Shown here: piece by piece, positions 26,533-34,333 of the stretch
Numbering within the stretch: position 1 is the stretch's first letter
Layout: every line of letters begins with the position of its first letter
Assembly: GCA_003167255.1 (NCBI GenBank)
Contig: PMTR01000157.1
Span: 1-38,289, forward strand
Direction: 5' to 3'
DNA from: Bryobacterales bacterium
GTDB lineage: Bacteria; Acidobacteriota; Terriglobia; Bryobacterales; Bryobacteraceae
DNA: 38,289 nt
Notes under the pieces: model-generated
The model's input: only the letters and a program-made list of their open reading frames with translations
Databases searched by the model: none
Told to the model about the DNA's origin: nothing
Position numbers and translations under genes: made by a program

Positions 26533-26974
26533 TTGACGGTTCCATACAAAGTTTACCCGCTCTCAACCCCGGAACCGGCGCATCCCGGAGAAAAAGAGAC
26601 ATGGGTACCAATCCTAACGGTGGGCTTGATCATCGGGCACGCTCCCACGCGACGATTTGAAGCAGTAGTAGATTCCGGCTCACCATCGTGTCTGTTTCAC
26701 GCGGACATCGCAAAAGCTCACGGTTTGAAAGTCGAAACCGGGGTCGAAGGACCGTTGGGTGGTGTCGTGGGCGGTGCTATCGGGAAGGTTTACTACCATA
26801 AGGTCAAGCTCACTTTCGGTTCCCACATCAGACCGATCACCGCCGGATTCTCACCACTGCTGTCAGTAGCGGCCAATCTTGTGCCGACATGGGTTCTTCG
26901 AGCACTTCAGGATCGTCTTTGATCCTTCAAGTACTCCTCCCGGCTTGCAGATCGAACGGATATACCGCGCCTGA
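26533..26974 (+). pseudogene. Retropepsin-like aspartic protease, frameshifted
   Basis: Translation from the TTG at 26533 gives 129 residues to 26922, with the aspartic-protease motif AVVDSGSPSCLF (catalytic Asp in DSG) and a glycine-rich flap region. The frame then ends abruptly in a sequence unlike the family. Removing one T at 26882 restores the family's conserved end, NLGRHGFFEHFRIVFD, and extends the frame to a TGA at 26972-26974. The most economical reading is a one-base insertion that destroys the C-terminal strand of a clan AA single-domain protease. A programmed frameshift is not supported by any slippery run. A sequencing error could also explain it. Confidence 0.7.
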
Positions 26975-27017
26975 TGTGCTTCTGCTTTGCCTGTCGATTA
27001 GTGCGCCCTTTTGCCTG

Positions 27018-27134
27018 GACGCCGGGTTTCCGCTTGGCTCTGATTCTGCCGGCGCTGGGCACGCTGTTCCTGGGCATCTTCCCGGCGGGGGTGCTGGACT
27101 TCGCCGTAAAATCGGCCACGCTGGCGAAGTAGCT
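27018..27134 (+). pseudogene. Copy of the nuoN 3' end
   Basis: This stretch aligns with 20580-20696, the last ~39 codons of nuoN, with about 13 differences in 117 positions by hand count. In frame it reads TPGFRLALILPALGTLFLGI followed by FPAGVLDFAVKSATLAK and a TAG at the same place as in nuoN. There is no upstream nuoN sequence, so it is a fragment. It is followed by a second block shared with the higA 3' end (27156-27212), in the same order and orientation as in the parent region. Confidence 0.85.
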
Positions 27135-27155
27135 GCGACCGGATGGTTAAGGGCA

Positions 27156-27212
27156 AGTGCAGCCGCGGCAGGCGGCATGAGGCGAGATCACCGGCGCGTC
27201 CGTGCCACCGCG
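27156..27212 (+). repeat. Copy of the higA 3' end and flank
   Basis: This 57-bp block matches 21006-21062 in 56 of 57 positions, covering the last codons of higA, its stop and 32 nt of flank. The higA body between the nuoN copy and this block is missing; only about 20 nt of unrelated or diverged sequence lie between. The identity is clearly higher than in the adjoining nuoN copy. Confidence 0.85.
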
Positions 27213-27566
27213 CGGATGGCGCGGTGGTGAAACGCCTGCGCGAGGCTGGCGCCGTGCAGGTGGCCAAGGTGAGTTTGGGAGCGCTGACGCTCAACGATAT
27301 CTGGTTCGGCGGTCAGACCATGAATCTGCGGCTGCTCGAAGAGGGCGCGCCGGGGTCGAGCGCCGGACCAGGCGCCGCTACGGCCGCCGGGCTGGTAGGA
27401 TTTTCGATCGGCAGCGAGACCGGCGGCAGCATCGTCGCGCCGGATCCCGCGCACCCGCTGGCCAAGTCTTCGGCCGCGCCGCGTGGCTCACGGCGTGACG
27501 CTGCTCGGGCGCCTGTTCGAGGAGGTCACCGTCGGACGGGCAGGCATTGCGCTGGAGCGGGGGGTT
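27213..27566 (+). pseudogene. Amidase (GatA/amidase-signature family) remnant
   Basis: The frame through 27213-27455 reads DGAVVKRLREAGAVQVAKVS, then LGALTLNDIWFGGQTMN and GSSAGPGAATAAGLVGFSIG followed by SETGGSI. This is the amidase-signature core with the GSSAGP and GSETGGSI serine motifs that carry the Ser-cisSer-Lys triad. After about 27475 another frame reads GVTLLGRLFEEVTVGRAGIA, which resembles the C-terminal end of the same family. The intervening ~250 residues and the N-terminus are missing, and the two parts are out of frame. The gene is therefore a decayed remnant. It sits directly after the copied higA flank. Confidence 0.7.
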
Positions 27567-28815
27567 TTAGCGTTTTATCGTCTCAATCGCCTTGGCGAAA
27601 TCGAGTGGGGAATGGACCATCAGGGTCTTGCCCTTCAACCGCGCTATAAGCAGATCGATTGGGTCGGAAACTTCCGGGGTGATCCGCGGTTCGGGCCGGA
27701 AGAACGGCGGAGTGTTGTCGTGCGGATTGTTACCCATGTTGGTCGGGACTCCGTAGTATATCGGATTCGCCGCGAGGCGATATTGCAGATAGAAGAATCG
27801 CTGAGCGGAGCCTTTCTCGCCTTCCAGAAGACGTGCGGGCATCTTATCGAGAGGTGCAATCCTCGGACCCAGAAACAAGACCGTGTCGGACGGCACTTGC
27901 GCGTAGATCTCACGCCGGATCAGGTTCGCCAGCAGACCCCATGGACCCGGCTGATCCTGCAGCTCGCGGACGGTCACCACCCAATGGTTCGGTATTATTG
28001 GCGGCGTGCGCAGCCTTGTCGATGTCCTTCAGTGTGAAGCCGTCCTGCCGAAGCGTTTCCTTCCGCTGATCGAGATCGAATACCACCAGCCGAATCGCGG
28101 TTCCCGGCAGCTTCTCCAACAGCGCTGCCAGTATCCCGACGAGCGCCGAGCGATAGTCCATCGGGGTTTCGATCTCGGGGCCGGCGGTGTGCGGCACGAT
28201 TACGCGCCGATAAGGCTCCCAATCCGAGGGTTGGTACGGTTCCGAGCCATTCATCAGCACGGTGAGCCGGCGAGGGACCGGAGTTCCCGGCGGGGTAACG
28301 ACCGAGCCGATCCACGAGAGGTCGGCGACGGTGTGGGGCGGAATCGCAACCTTTACCACGCGTTCGCCCCGGCCTATCGCGGCGTCGAGTTTCCACTCCT
28401 TGCGGCATACGCGATCCTTGTCGTCGATTGCCGCAAACTCCGCGTCATAGCGACCTTCTCCGAGGAGAAACGTGCCGGGCGTTTCCCCGGTGTACTGCGA
28501 ATCCACCAGGCTTGGCAGTTCGAAACGATCGGTCAGATAAGTTGGTTCACCGCTCTCGGGCGTGATTCTAAGAACGATCTGCCATGAGTGTCGGGTTCCG
28601 GAGTATTGTACAAGCGGCACACCCAGGACGTACCCCGCTTGAAATCGCAAGCCAAAGTTAAGCTCCGCTTTCGAGGTGTCGACGTAGCATCGCAGGACCT
28701 TTTCGCTCTCGTTGGATTCGAGGCGCTTTTTCGCGGCTGGGATGTCTGCCGGGCTGACCACGGTTTGCGCGGCGGCTACCCAGGCGAGAAGGGTCGCAAA
28801 AATAAGCTGGCGCAT
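27567..28815 (-). pseudogene. Secreted hypothetical protein, split by a frameshift
   Basis: The N-terminal part (28815 to about 27990) encodes a signal peptide (MRQLIFATLLAWVAAAQ) and ~280 residues, including MDYRSALVGILAALLEKLPG, then TAIRLVVFDLDQRKE and DGFTLKDIDKAAHAANNT. The remainder continues in another frame: HWVVTVRELQDQPGPWGLLA, FLGPRIAPLDKMPARLLEG, ending SPLDFAKAIETIKR at 27567. Near 27987-27995 a one-base change joins the two into one ~410-residue protein (NNT-NHWVVTV). The join reads through naturally, with no overlap of domains, so one original gene is likely. The domain type is not recognised with certainty; the VVFDLDQRKE...FLGPR pattern is vaguely like acidobacterial secreted proteins with a von Willebrand-like part. 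A sequencing error is the alternative. Confidence 0.65.
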
Positions 28816-28910
28816 CGGCTCTAGCTTGATTTTAGACGAACGCGGCTGGCGCCGATCAGTTCACTGACGGCTTCTCAACGCGATTCGCGTCGGTACTCGA
28901 TATGGCGACG

Positions 28911-28958
28911 CAGCACGGCTTGTGCCGTGGGCTATTATCTTTCGCCCGGGCTTCAACG
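28911..28958. repeat. Palindromic repeat, second copy of the 71-122 module
   Basis: The sequence has CACGGC (28915-28920), loop TTGT, GCCGTG (28925-28930), then GGGCTAT and TTTCGCCCGGGCTT. The same order of hairpin, GGGCTAT and TTTCGCCC...GGGCTT is found at 71-120. It sits in the 159-nt gap between the split secreted-protein gene and the TPR gene, which are both on the minus strand, and lies 17 nt beyond the TPR stop codon. Confidence 0.55.
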
Positions 28959-28974
28959 AGGTAGCGCCCAACCT

Positions 28975-30717
28975 TTACTTGCCCACCAATTGCTTTACTT
29001 TTGCCATATCCGCGTCCGCGCCGCTGGTGTCGCCGGCGGCGCGGCGGGCGGAGCTGCGATTGATGTAAGCGTTGATGTAGGCCGGATTCAGGCGGATGGC
29101 ATTGTCGAAATCGGCCAGAGCGTCAAGGTACCGTTTCTGCCGGAAATAGGCGTAACCGCGCGCGTTGTAAGCGAGAGAGAGCGACGGATCCATTTTCAAT
29201 GCGGCGCTGAGCTCTTTGATGGCCTCCGCGAAGTGTTCCTCCTGAAGAGCCTGGCGGCCGAGCGAATGATGCTGGGCGGCGGTCAACTCCGCGACCGGGG
29301 CGGGAGCCACCGGCGGCGCCGATGGCGGCGGAACGGGCGGTTGCAGGGGTTTCGGTTCCGATGGCGGCGCAGCGGTTTCGGGCTTTACCTCGGGTCTTGC
29401 CTCCTGCTTGGGCTCGGCCGGCGGCGTAGTTACGGGCGTCGTCGCGGTTTTCTCTTCGGGCTTGGGCGGTGCGCCCACAGTGCCCGGCAAGTTTACGGAA
29501 ATGGTGTCGGGCAAGGCTTCATTGGAAAGCGCCTTGGCCACGATTTCGTCGACCTTGGCCTGGGCCTGCGCGGCCAGAGCCTGCAAGCCTTGGTTCTTGG
29601 GATCGAGTTGCACGGCCCGTTTCAAATCGGCGAGCGCATCGTCGAAGCGGCCGAGCAGGAAGTAGGCGTTCCCGCGGGCGGCGAAGGCCAGCCCGCTGGA
29701 AGGGTCCAGATCGATGGCGGTGGTACGGTCGGTGATGCCCTTCTCATGCTGGCCCATCAGGTGGTAGGTGCTGCCGCGGGCCACGTAGACTTCGGGGTTG
29801 TGGGGGTCGAGTTGCACGGCCTGGTCGCGATCCTGGAGCGACTCCGTCAGTTTCTGCTGCCGCGCGTAGACGGCGCCGCGGGCCGAGTAGAGGCGGGAAT
29901 CCTTGGGATCGCGGCGGATGGCATCGGTGTAGTCGGCGACGGCGCCATCGTCGTCTCCGAGGCGCTCGCGGACGGCGCCGCGGATGCGCCACGCGCGCAG
30001 GTCTTCGCCATTCAGCTTGAGCGCGGAGTTGAGGTTTTCGAGCGAGTGCTGATAGTCGCCGAGGCCGGCGTAGGCCAGGGCGCGCTCCACCCAGGCGTCC
30101 TCGTAATCCGGCTTGTAGCTCAGCGCGAGATCGAAATCGTCCACGGCGTCGCGGAACCTGCCCAGCGCGGCCTTGGCGATGCCGCGGCCTTTGTAGGGCT
30201 CGGGATTGTCGAGCCGCAGTTTGATGGCCTGTGTGAAATCGTCGATGGCTTTCTCGTATTCCTTGAAGGCCACATAGGCGAAGCCGCGCCCGCTGTAAAT
30301 CTCGGTGCGTTCGAGTTTCAGGCTGATGGCGGTAGTGAAGTCCTGCGCGGCGCGTTCGGGCTGGGAGGTGGCGGCAAAGAATTCGGCGCGCGCGGCGTAA
30401 GACTGTGCATCGCCGGGTTGGACGCTGAGAGCCTGATCGAAATCGGCCGCGGCTTTCTCGCGGTCGCCGGCGGCGAAGTAATCCTTGGCGCGGGCGCGCC
30501 AGGCGGCGGAGTTGGCGGGGTCGGCCTGGACGGCTTCGGAGTAGGCGGCGATGGCGTCGGCGCGCTTGCCTGCCTGGTCGTCGCGCTGGCCCTGCTGGTA
30601 AGCGGTCTGGGATTTTTTCTTATCGGGCTTGACTTGCGCGCCGTCAACCGAAAAGGTCAGGCCAAATATGGCGATCGATAGTACAATCCGCGCCGCGCGG
30701 TAAGTTAGCTTGCACAT
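28975..30717 (-). CDS. Secreted tetratricopeptide-repeat protein
   Basis: A 580-residue protein made almost wholly of TPR units. A signal peptide (residues 1-27, MCKLTYRAARIVLSIAIFGL...) supports the ATG at 30717; an ATG 24 nt upstream would put eight extra residues before it. About eleven 34-residue units follow to ~residue 400, with repeated patterns such as AIAAYSEAVQADPANSAAWR, AAADFDQALSVQPGDAQSYA, AIDDFTQAIKLRLDNPEPYK and AVADYTDAIRRDPKDSRLYS. A Pro/Ala/Glu/Lys-rich linker (about 425-480) precedes a last set of repeats at the C-terminus. TPR arrays scaffold protein-protein contacts; the signal peptide points to the periplasm or outer membrane. It is divergent from the cobalamin riboswitch unit. 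No catalytic domain was seen. Confidence 0.9.
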   Translation of the reverse strand: MCKLTYRAARIVLSIAIFGLTFSVDGAQVKPDKKKSQTAYQQGQRDDQAGKRADAIAAYSEAVQADPANSAAWRARAKDYFAAGDREKAAADFDQALSVQPGDAQSYAARAEFFAATSQPERAAQDFTTAISLKLERTEIYSGRGFAYVAFKEYEKAIDDFTQAIKLRLDNPEPYKGRGIAKAALGRFRDAVDDFDLALSYKPDYEDAWVERALAYAGLGDYQHSLENLNSALKLNGEDLRAWRIRGAVRERLGDDDGAVADYTDAIRRDPKDSRLYSARGAVYARQQKLTESLQDRDQAVQLDPHNPEVYVARGSTYHLMGQHEKGITDRTTAIDLDPSSGLAFAARGNAYFLLGRFDDALADLKRAVQLDPKNQGLQALAAQAQAKVDEIVAKALSNEALPDTISVNLPGTVGAPPKPEEKTATTPVTTPPAEPKQEARPEVKPETAAPPSEPKPLQPPVPPPSAPPVAPAPVAELTAAQHHSLGRQALQEEHFAEAIKELSAALKMDPSLSLAYNARGYAYFRQKRYLDALADFDNAIRLNPAYINAYINRSSARRAAGDTSGADADMAKVKQLVGK

Positions 30718-30751
30718 GAGCGCTCTGAAATTAGTGTACACTCGGAATCGT

Positions 30752-30907
30752 AGTTGAAGTTCCGCTGGTGTTCGGGAAGCTGGTGAAAATCCAGCACAGC
30801 CCCGCTACTGTAAGCGCGGAGAGCCCTTCGAAGATGCCACTGTTCCGGCGACGGGATGGGAAGGCCGACGGGTTCGATGAGGCGCAAGTCAGGAGACCGG
30901 CCGGCGG
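30752..30907 (+). promoter_or_regulatory. Cobalamin (B12) riboswitch
   Basis: The RNA upstream of the receptor shows the conserved cobalamin aptamer elements in order: GGGAAGCTGGTGAAAATCC, then GCACAGCCCCGCTACTGTAA, and finally the B12 box AGTCAGGAGACCGGCC near 30888-30903. The variable P-stem region lies between them. Binding of a corrinoid should repress the downstream operon. The length (~155 nt) and the 38-nt distance to the receptor start are typical. Class (AdoCbl or aquocobalamin) was not assigned. Confidence 0.95.
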
Positions 30908-30911
30908 AAGC

Positions 30912-30940
30912 GAGCTCGCACAGCTCTCTAGGGAGGAGCT
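30912..30940 (+). promoter_or_regulatory. Shine-Dalgarno-masking hairpin and competing stem
   Basis: AGCTCTCT (30922-30929) can pair with GGAGGAGCT (30932-30940), with one bulge, which buries the ribosome binding site GGAGGAG of the receptor gene. GAGCT (30912-30916) can instead pair with AGCTC (30922-30926). The two helices cannot form together, which gives a plausible off/on switch for the riboswitch at the level of translation. No T-tract is present. Confidence 0.6.
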
Positions 30941-30944
30941 TGGT

Positions 30945-33140
30945 ATGCGTCATAACGTCGGGGCCCTCGCGGCCTGTTGCCTCTTTTTTCCCGCCGGCCT
31001 TTTTGCTTCTCAAGTGAAAGGAACGGTCACCGATCCATCCGGCGCGCCCGTGGGCGGCGCGCAAATTTCCGTCGTGAGCCGCCTAGGCGTGGAGGCCCAG
31101 ACGGTATCGGCCATGAATGGCTCGTTCGAGCTTGACGTCGTGGATATTCCCGATTCGCGCCTGGTAGTAACGGCGCTTGGGTTTAGTACGCAGACGCTTA
31201 GCACGCGGACGCTCGCGGCCGGCCCCTCGCTTGCGGTGCGCCTCGAAATCGCGCCTCAAGTGGATTCGGTGCGCGTGGTGGGCTCCACCATCGATGTGCC
31301 GGCCAGCATGCAGGGCGGCAGCGTGAGCATCGTGCCGGGCGAAGAGATCCGGCAGCGAAATGAACCGTACGCCATGGACCTGCTGCGGTATCTGCCGGGC
31401 ATGGCTTTCAACCAGAGCGGCGCGCCGGGCAGCGTGGCGAGCCTGTTTCTGCGCGGCGGAAACTCGAATTTCAGCCTGGTGGAAATCGATGGCGTTCCGG
31501 TGAATGCGTTCGGCGGCAGCTTCGATTTCGCCCATATTCCAGCGGAGGCGGTGGAGAGCATCGACGTGATTCGCGGGCCGCAATCGTCGGTGTACGGACC
31601 ATATGCCAACAGCGGCGCGATCAATTTCACCACGCGGCAACCGGGAGCCGTTCCGGAGCTGGATGTGCTGGCGGAGGGCGGAACGTTCGGCGAGCATCGC
31701 TTCGGGATTACGGGTTCGGGGGCCGTGGCGGGGTTCGGGATCGCGGCGTCGGTGTCGCGCATCGATACCGGCGGCCCGGTCCAGAACAGCGATTACCACA
31801 ACCAGGATGCGCTGCTGAACGTAACCCGGCGCTTTGCGCGGCAAAGCATTTCGCTGCACGCCGATTTCGATTTCAATAACGTGGGCGAGCCTGGGCCATG
31901 GGGCTCCGATCCCAAAGATACGTTCACGGGCATCGACACCATCAGCCGCGAAAGAAATAATTTCGGCGATTTCGGGCTGCATTACGAAGCCGATCTTTCG
32001 GCGCGCGTGCGCGAAGAGGTGTTCGGAAGCTTCTTCGTGGACAACAGCGGTTTTGCGAGCCCATACGGCGCCAGCTTCAGCAAAGACATGCGCTGGCAGG
32101 GGGAAGCGCGCACGGTAGTGAGCGTCACGCGCCAGTATACGACGGCGTTTGGCGTTTCGGCGGGGCGCGAAGAAACCAAGAACACGTTCATCAGCGACGC
32201 CAATTTCGAGACGTTCCCCATCGCGCGCACCGATCTGGCGGCCTATTGGGAGAACCGCTTCGAGATCGGCGGCCGGTTTTTCCTGAACGCCGGCGTGCGC
32301 GTCGAGTGGATCCGGACGCCGGCGGTCCCCACCGACGGATACTCGCGGCCGTTCTTCCCGGCGAACACGGTGTCGCGCGCCAACCCGAAAGTTTCCGCGG
32401 CGTACGTAGTGCGGCCCGGCGCGACGCGGCTGCACGCCTCGTTCGGAACCGGCATCCGGCCGCCGAGCGGATTTGAAATCGCCTTCACGGATAACCCGCA
32501 GCTCAAGCCGGAGCGCACCCGCAGCGTGGATGCGGGCCTGGAGCAGAAGTTGTTCGGCAACCTCCTGTTGCTGGACGCCACGTACTTTTACAACCGCTAT
32601 TACGATTTGATCGTGACGCTAGGCGGGTCGCTGGCGCAGTTGAGCCGGTATCAATCGGCTAACCTGGCCAACTCGCGCGCCCAAGGGGCGGAATTCTCGG
32701 CTGCGCTGCGGCCGGGCCGGCGGCTGTTTGTGACGGGATCGTACACGCTGCTCGGGACGCGGATTCTCTCGCTCGACGGCGACACCAGCCTGGCGCCGCT
32801 GCCCTTTCAGGTGGGGCAGCCGCTGACGCGGCGGCCGAGGAACTCCGGCAGCATCGTGGCGACGTACACGCGCGGCCGTGTCACGGCCGACGCGACGGGT
32901 TATTTCCGCGGCAAGACGCTGTATGAAGAGCCGACCTACGGCGCGACAGGCGGGTTGTTCTGGAACCCGGGCTTCGCTAATGTAGGGATCAACTTGAATT
33001 TTGCGCTGGGCCATGGCGTGACGGCGTACGGCAGCCTGCGCAACGCGCTCGACCGGCACTATGAAGAGGTGTTTGGGTACCCCTCGCCGCGGCTGAATTT
33101 CGTAGCCGGGCTGAAGTGGAAGATATCGAAGGGGCAATAA
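30945..33140 (+). CDS. TonB-dependent receptor, probable cobalamin (BtuB-like)
   Basis: A 731-residue outer-membrane protein. Signal peptide about residues 1-21 (GALAACCLFFPAGLFA). Residues 23-90 are a carboxypeptidase-regulatory-like beta-sandwich (QVKGTVTDPSGAPVGGAQIS), common in TonB receptors of this phylum. The plug domain follows: EIRQRNEPYAMDLLRYLPGM, FLRGGNSNFSLVEIDGVPVN, VESIDVIRGPQSSVYGPYAN. The rest is the 22-stranded barrel, ending YPSPRLNFVAGLKWKISKGQ. The ATG at 30945 has a strong ribosome binding site (GGGAGGAG). The cobalamin riboswitch in front and the adenosyltransferase directly behind indicate corrinoid uptake; a specific substrate cannot be proved. No tonB/exbBD is nearby. 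Confidence 0.92.
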   Translation: MRHNVGALAACCLFFPAGLFASQVKGTVTDPSGAPVGGAQISVVSRLGVEAQTVSAMNGSFELDVVDIPDSRLVVTALGFSTQTLSTRTLAAGPSLAVRLEIAPQVDSVRVVGSTIDVPASMQGGSVSIVPGEEIRQRNEPYAMDLLRYLPGMAFNQSGAPGSVASLFLRGGNSNFSLVEIDGVPVNAFGGSFDFAHIPAEAVESIDVIRGPQSSVYGPYANSGAINFTTRQPGAVPELDVLAEGGTFGEHRFGITGSGAVAGFGIAASVSRIDTGGPVQNSDYHNQDALLNVTRRFARQSISLHADFDFNNVGEPGPWGSDPKDTFTGIDTISRERNNFGDFGLHYEADLSARVREEVFGSFFVDNSGFASPYGASFSKDMRWQGEARTVVSVTRQYTTAFGVSAGREETKNTFISDANFETFPIARTDLAAYWENRFEIGGRFFLNAGVRVEWIRTPAVPTDGYSRPFFPANTVSRANPKVSAAYVVRPGATRLHASFGTGIRPPSGFEIAFTDNPQLKPERTRSVDAGLEQKLFGNLLLLDATYFYNRYYDLIVTLGGSLAQLSRYQSANLANSRAQGAEFSAALRPGRRLFVTGSYTLLGTRILSLDGDTSLAPLPFQVGQPLTRRPRNSGSIVATYTRGRVTADATGYFRGKTLYEEPTYGATGGLFWNPGFANVGINLNFALGHGVTAYGSLRNALDRHYEEVFGYPSPRLNFVAGLKWKISKGQ

Positions 33141-33144
33141 AGGA

Positions 33145-33780
33145 ATGAGTGAGCAGCCGTTCGACAAGCCGCGTATCTCGATCAACCGCGTGTATACGCG
33201 GCAAGGCGACCAGGGCGAAACCGCGCTGGCGGGCGGCCAGCGCGTGCCGAAGGACGGCGCGCGCATCGAAGCCTATGGCACGGTGGACGAGTTGAACTCC
33301 TTCGTGGGCGTGGCGCGCTCGACTGTCGCGGAGATGGCGGCGGGCGAGCCGCGTCTCGCGGTACTCGCGGCCATCCTGCTGCGCGTGCAGCACGAGCTCT
33401 TCAATTTGGGTTCGATTCTGGCGACCCTGCCGGAAGACGTGCATCCGAAACAGGCGCGCGTCACCGAAACCGAAGTGGCGCAACTGGAAATTGAGATGGA
33501 CCGCATGAACGAAGATCTGCCGCCGTTGCGCTCCTTCGTGCTGCCGGGCGGAAGCCGGCTGAACGCGGAGTTGCACGTCTGCCGGACGGTGTGCCGCCGC
33601 GCGGAGCGGGCCGCGGTCGAGCTGGCGCGGGCAGAGAGCATTCCTCCGGAGACGGTGAGATACTTGAACCGGCTGAGCGATGCCATGTTCGTATGGAGCC
33701 GCTGGGCGAGCCATGTGGCGGGCGCCCCGGAAACCTTGTGGGAACCCAACCAAGCCGCGTCGGGGCGGTCTGAGCGATAA
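33145..33780 (+). CDS. Cob(I)alamin adenosyltransferase, PduO type
   Basis: A cytosolic enzyme of 211 residues that transfers the 5'-deoxyadenosyl group of ATP to cob(I)alamin to give adenosylcobalamin. PduO/MMAB-family signatures: the N-terminal ATP-binding motif YTRQGDQGETALAGG (residues 17-31), RIEAYGTVDELNSFVG (40-55), and FVLPGGSRLNAELHVCRTVC followed by RRAERA, which is the second active-site region. The helical bundle then closes with LNRLSDAMFVWSRW. It lies 4 nt downstream of the receptor stop, so it shares the riboswitch-controlled transcript. This supports corrinoid uptake followed by conversion to coenzyme B12. Confidence 0.95.
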   Translation: MSEQPFDKPRISINRVYTRQGDQGETALAGGQRVPKDGARIEAYGTVDELNSFVGVARSTVAEMAAGEPRLAVLAAILLRVQHELFNLGSILATLPEDVHPKQARVTETEVAQLEIEMDRMNEDLPPLRSFVLPGGSRLNAELHVCRTVCRRAERAAVELARAESIPPETVRYLNRLSDAMFVWSRWASHVAGAPETLWEPNQAASGRSER

Positions 33781-33801
33781 TCAGTGATTAAGGAGAAATC
33801 G

Positions 33802-34332
33802 ATGCAAGAGAATTCGGCAAGGCCATTGGCCATCGGCCTGACAGTTCTGGGTGGTTTGGCGCGGTTCGCGCAAAACCTGAATTTCGCGCCCGTAGGGGCT
33901 TTGAGCCTCTTTGCCGGCGCGCGCCTGCGGGGATGGCAGGCTTACCTGCTGCCGATCGCATTAATGGCGGTGACGGATCCGTTTCGGGGCGGCTACTCCT
34001 TCGCAACCCCGTTCATTTATGCCAGCTTCCTGATCAACGTCTGGATTGGCTCGCGGCTGCGCGGCACGGAAAGTCCGAAATGGATTGGCGGAGCGGCCCT
34101 CGTCGGAAGCGCGCAATTCTTCCTGCTCTCCAACTTCGGGACATGGCTGGCTCCCGGCTTCGCTTACAGCCACACGCCGGCCGGGTTGATGGCCTGCTAC
34201 ATCGCGGCCATTCCGTTCTTCCGGAACACGCTGGTTTCGGACCTGCTCTTTACCGCCGTCTTCTTCGGGCTGCACGCCGTGCTGAGCCGCACGGTGGCGA
34301 GGTCCGAGCGCGTGGCGGTCGCGACGGCGTAG
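33802..34332 (+). CDS. DUF6580-like integral membrane protein, putative transporter
   Basis: A 176-residue membrane protein with about five or six helices: residues 11-27, 31-44, 50-64, 71-87, 98-115 and 130-165. Recognisable pieces are LNFAPVGALSLFAGARLRG, FIYASFLINVWIGSRLRG and FLLSNFGTWL. The shape resembles ECF-type substrate-binding (S) components. I believe it belongs to the family called DUF6580, described as putative transport proteins, but cannot confirm it. The ATG at 33802 is chosen because AAGGAG lies a few bases upstream. It sits between the adenosyltransferase and the Dph6-like gene, and no BtuC/BtuD is present in the window, so a role in bringing corrinoid across the inner membrane is a reasonable guess. 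Confidence 0.75.
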   Translation: MQENSARPLAIGLTVLGGLARFAQNLNFAPVGALSLFAGARLRGWQAYLLPIALMAVTDPFRGGYSFATPFIYASFLINVWIGSRLRGTESPKWIGGAALVGSAQFFLLSNFGTWLAPGFAYSHTPAGLMACYIAAIPFFRNTLVSDLLFTAVFFGLHAVLSRTVARSERVAVATA

Positions 34333-34333
34333 C

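Noticed and set aside
26882-26882. Programmed frameshift in the protease gene
   Set aside because: No slippery heptamer or downstream structure at the site; a simple one-base insertion or sequencing error fits better.
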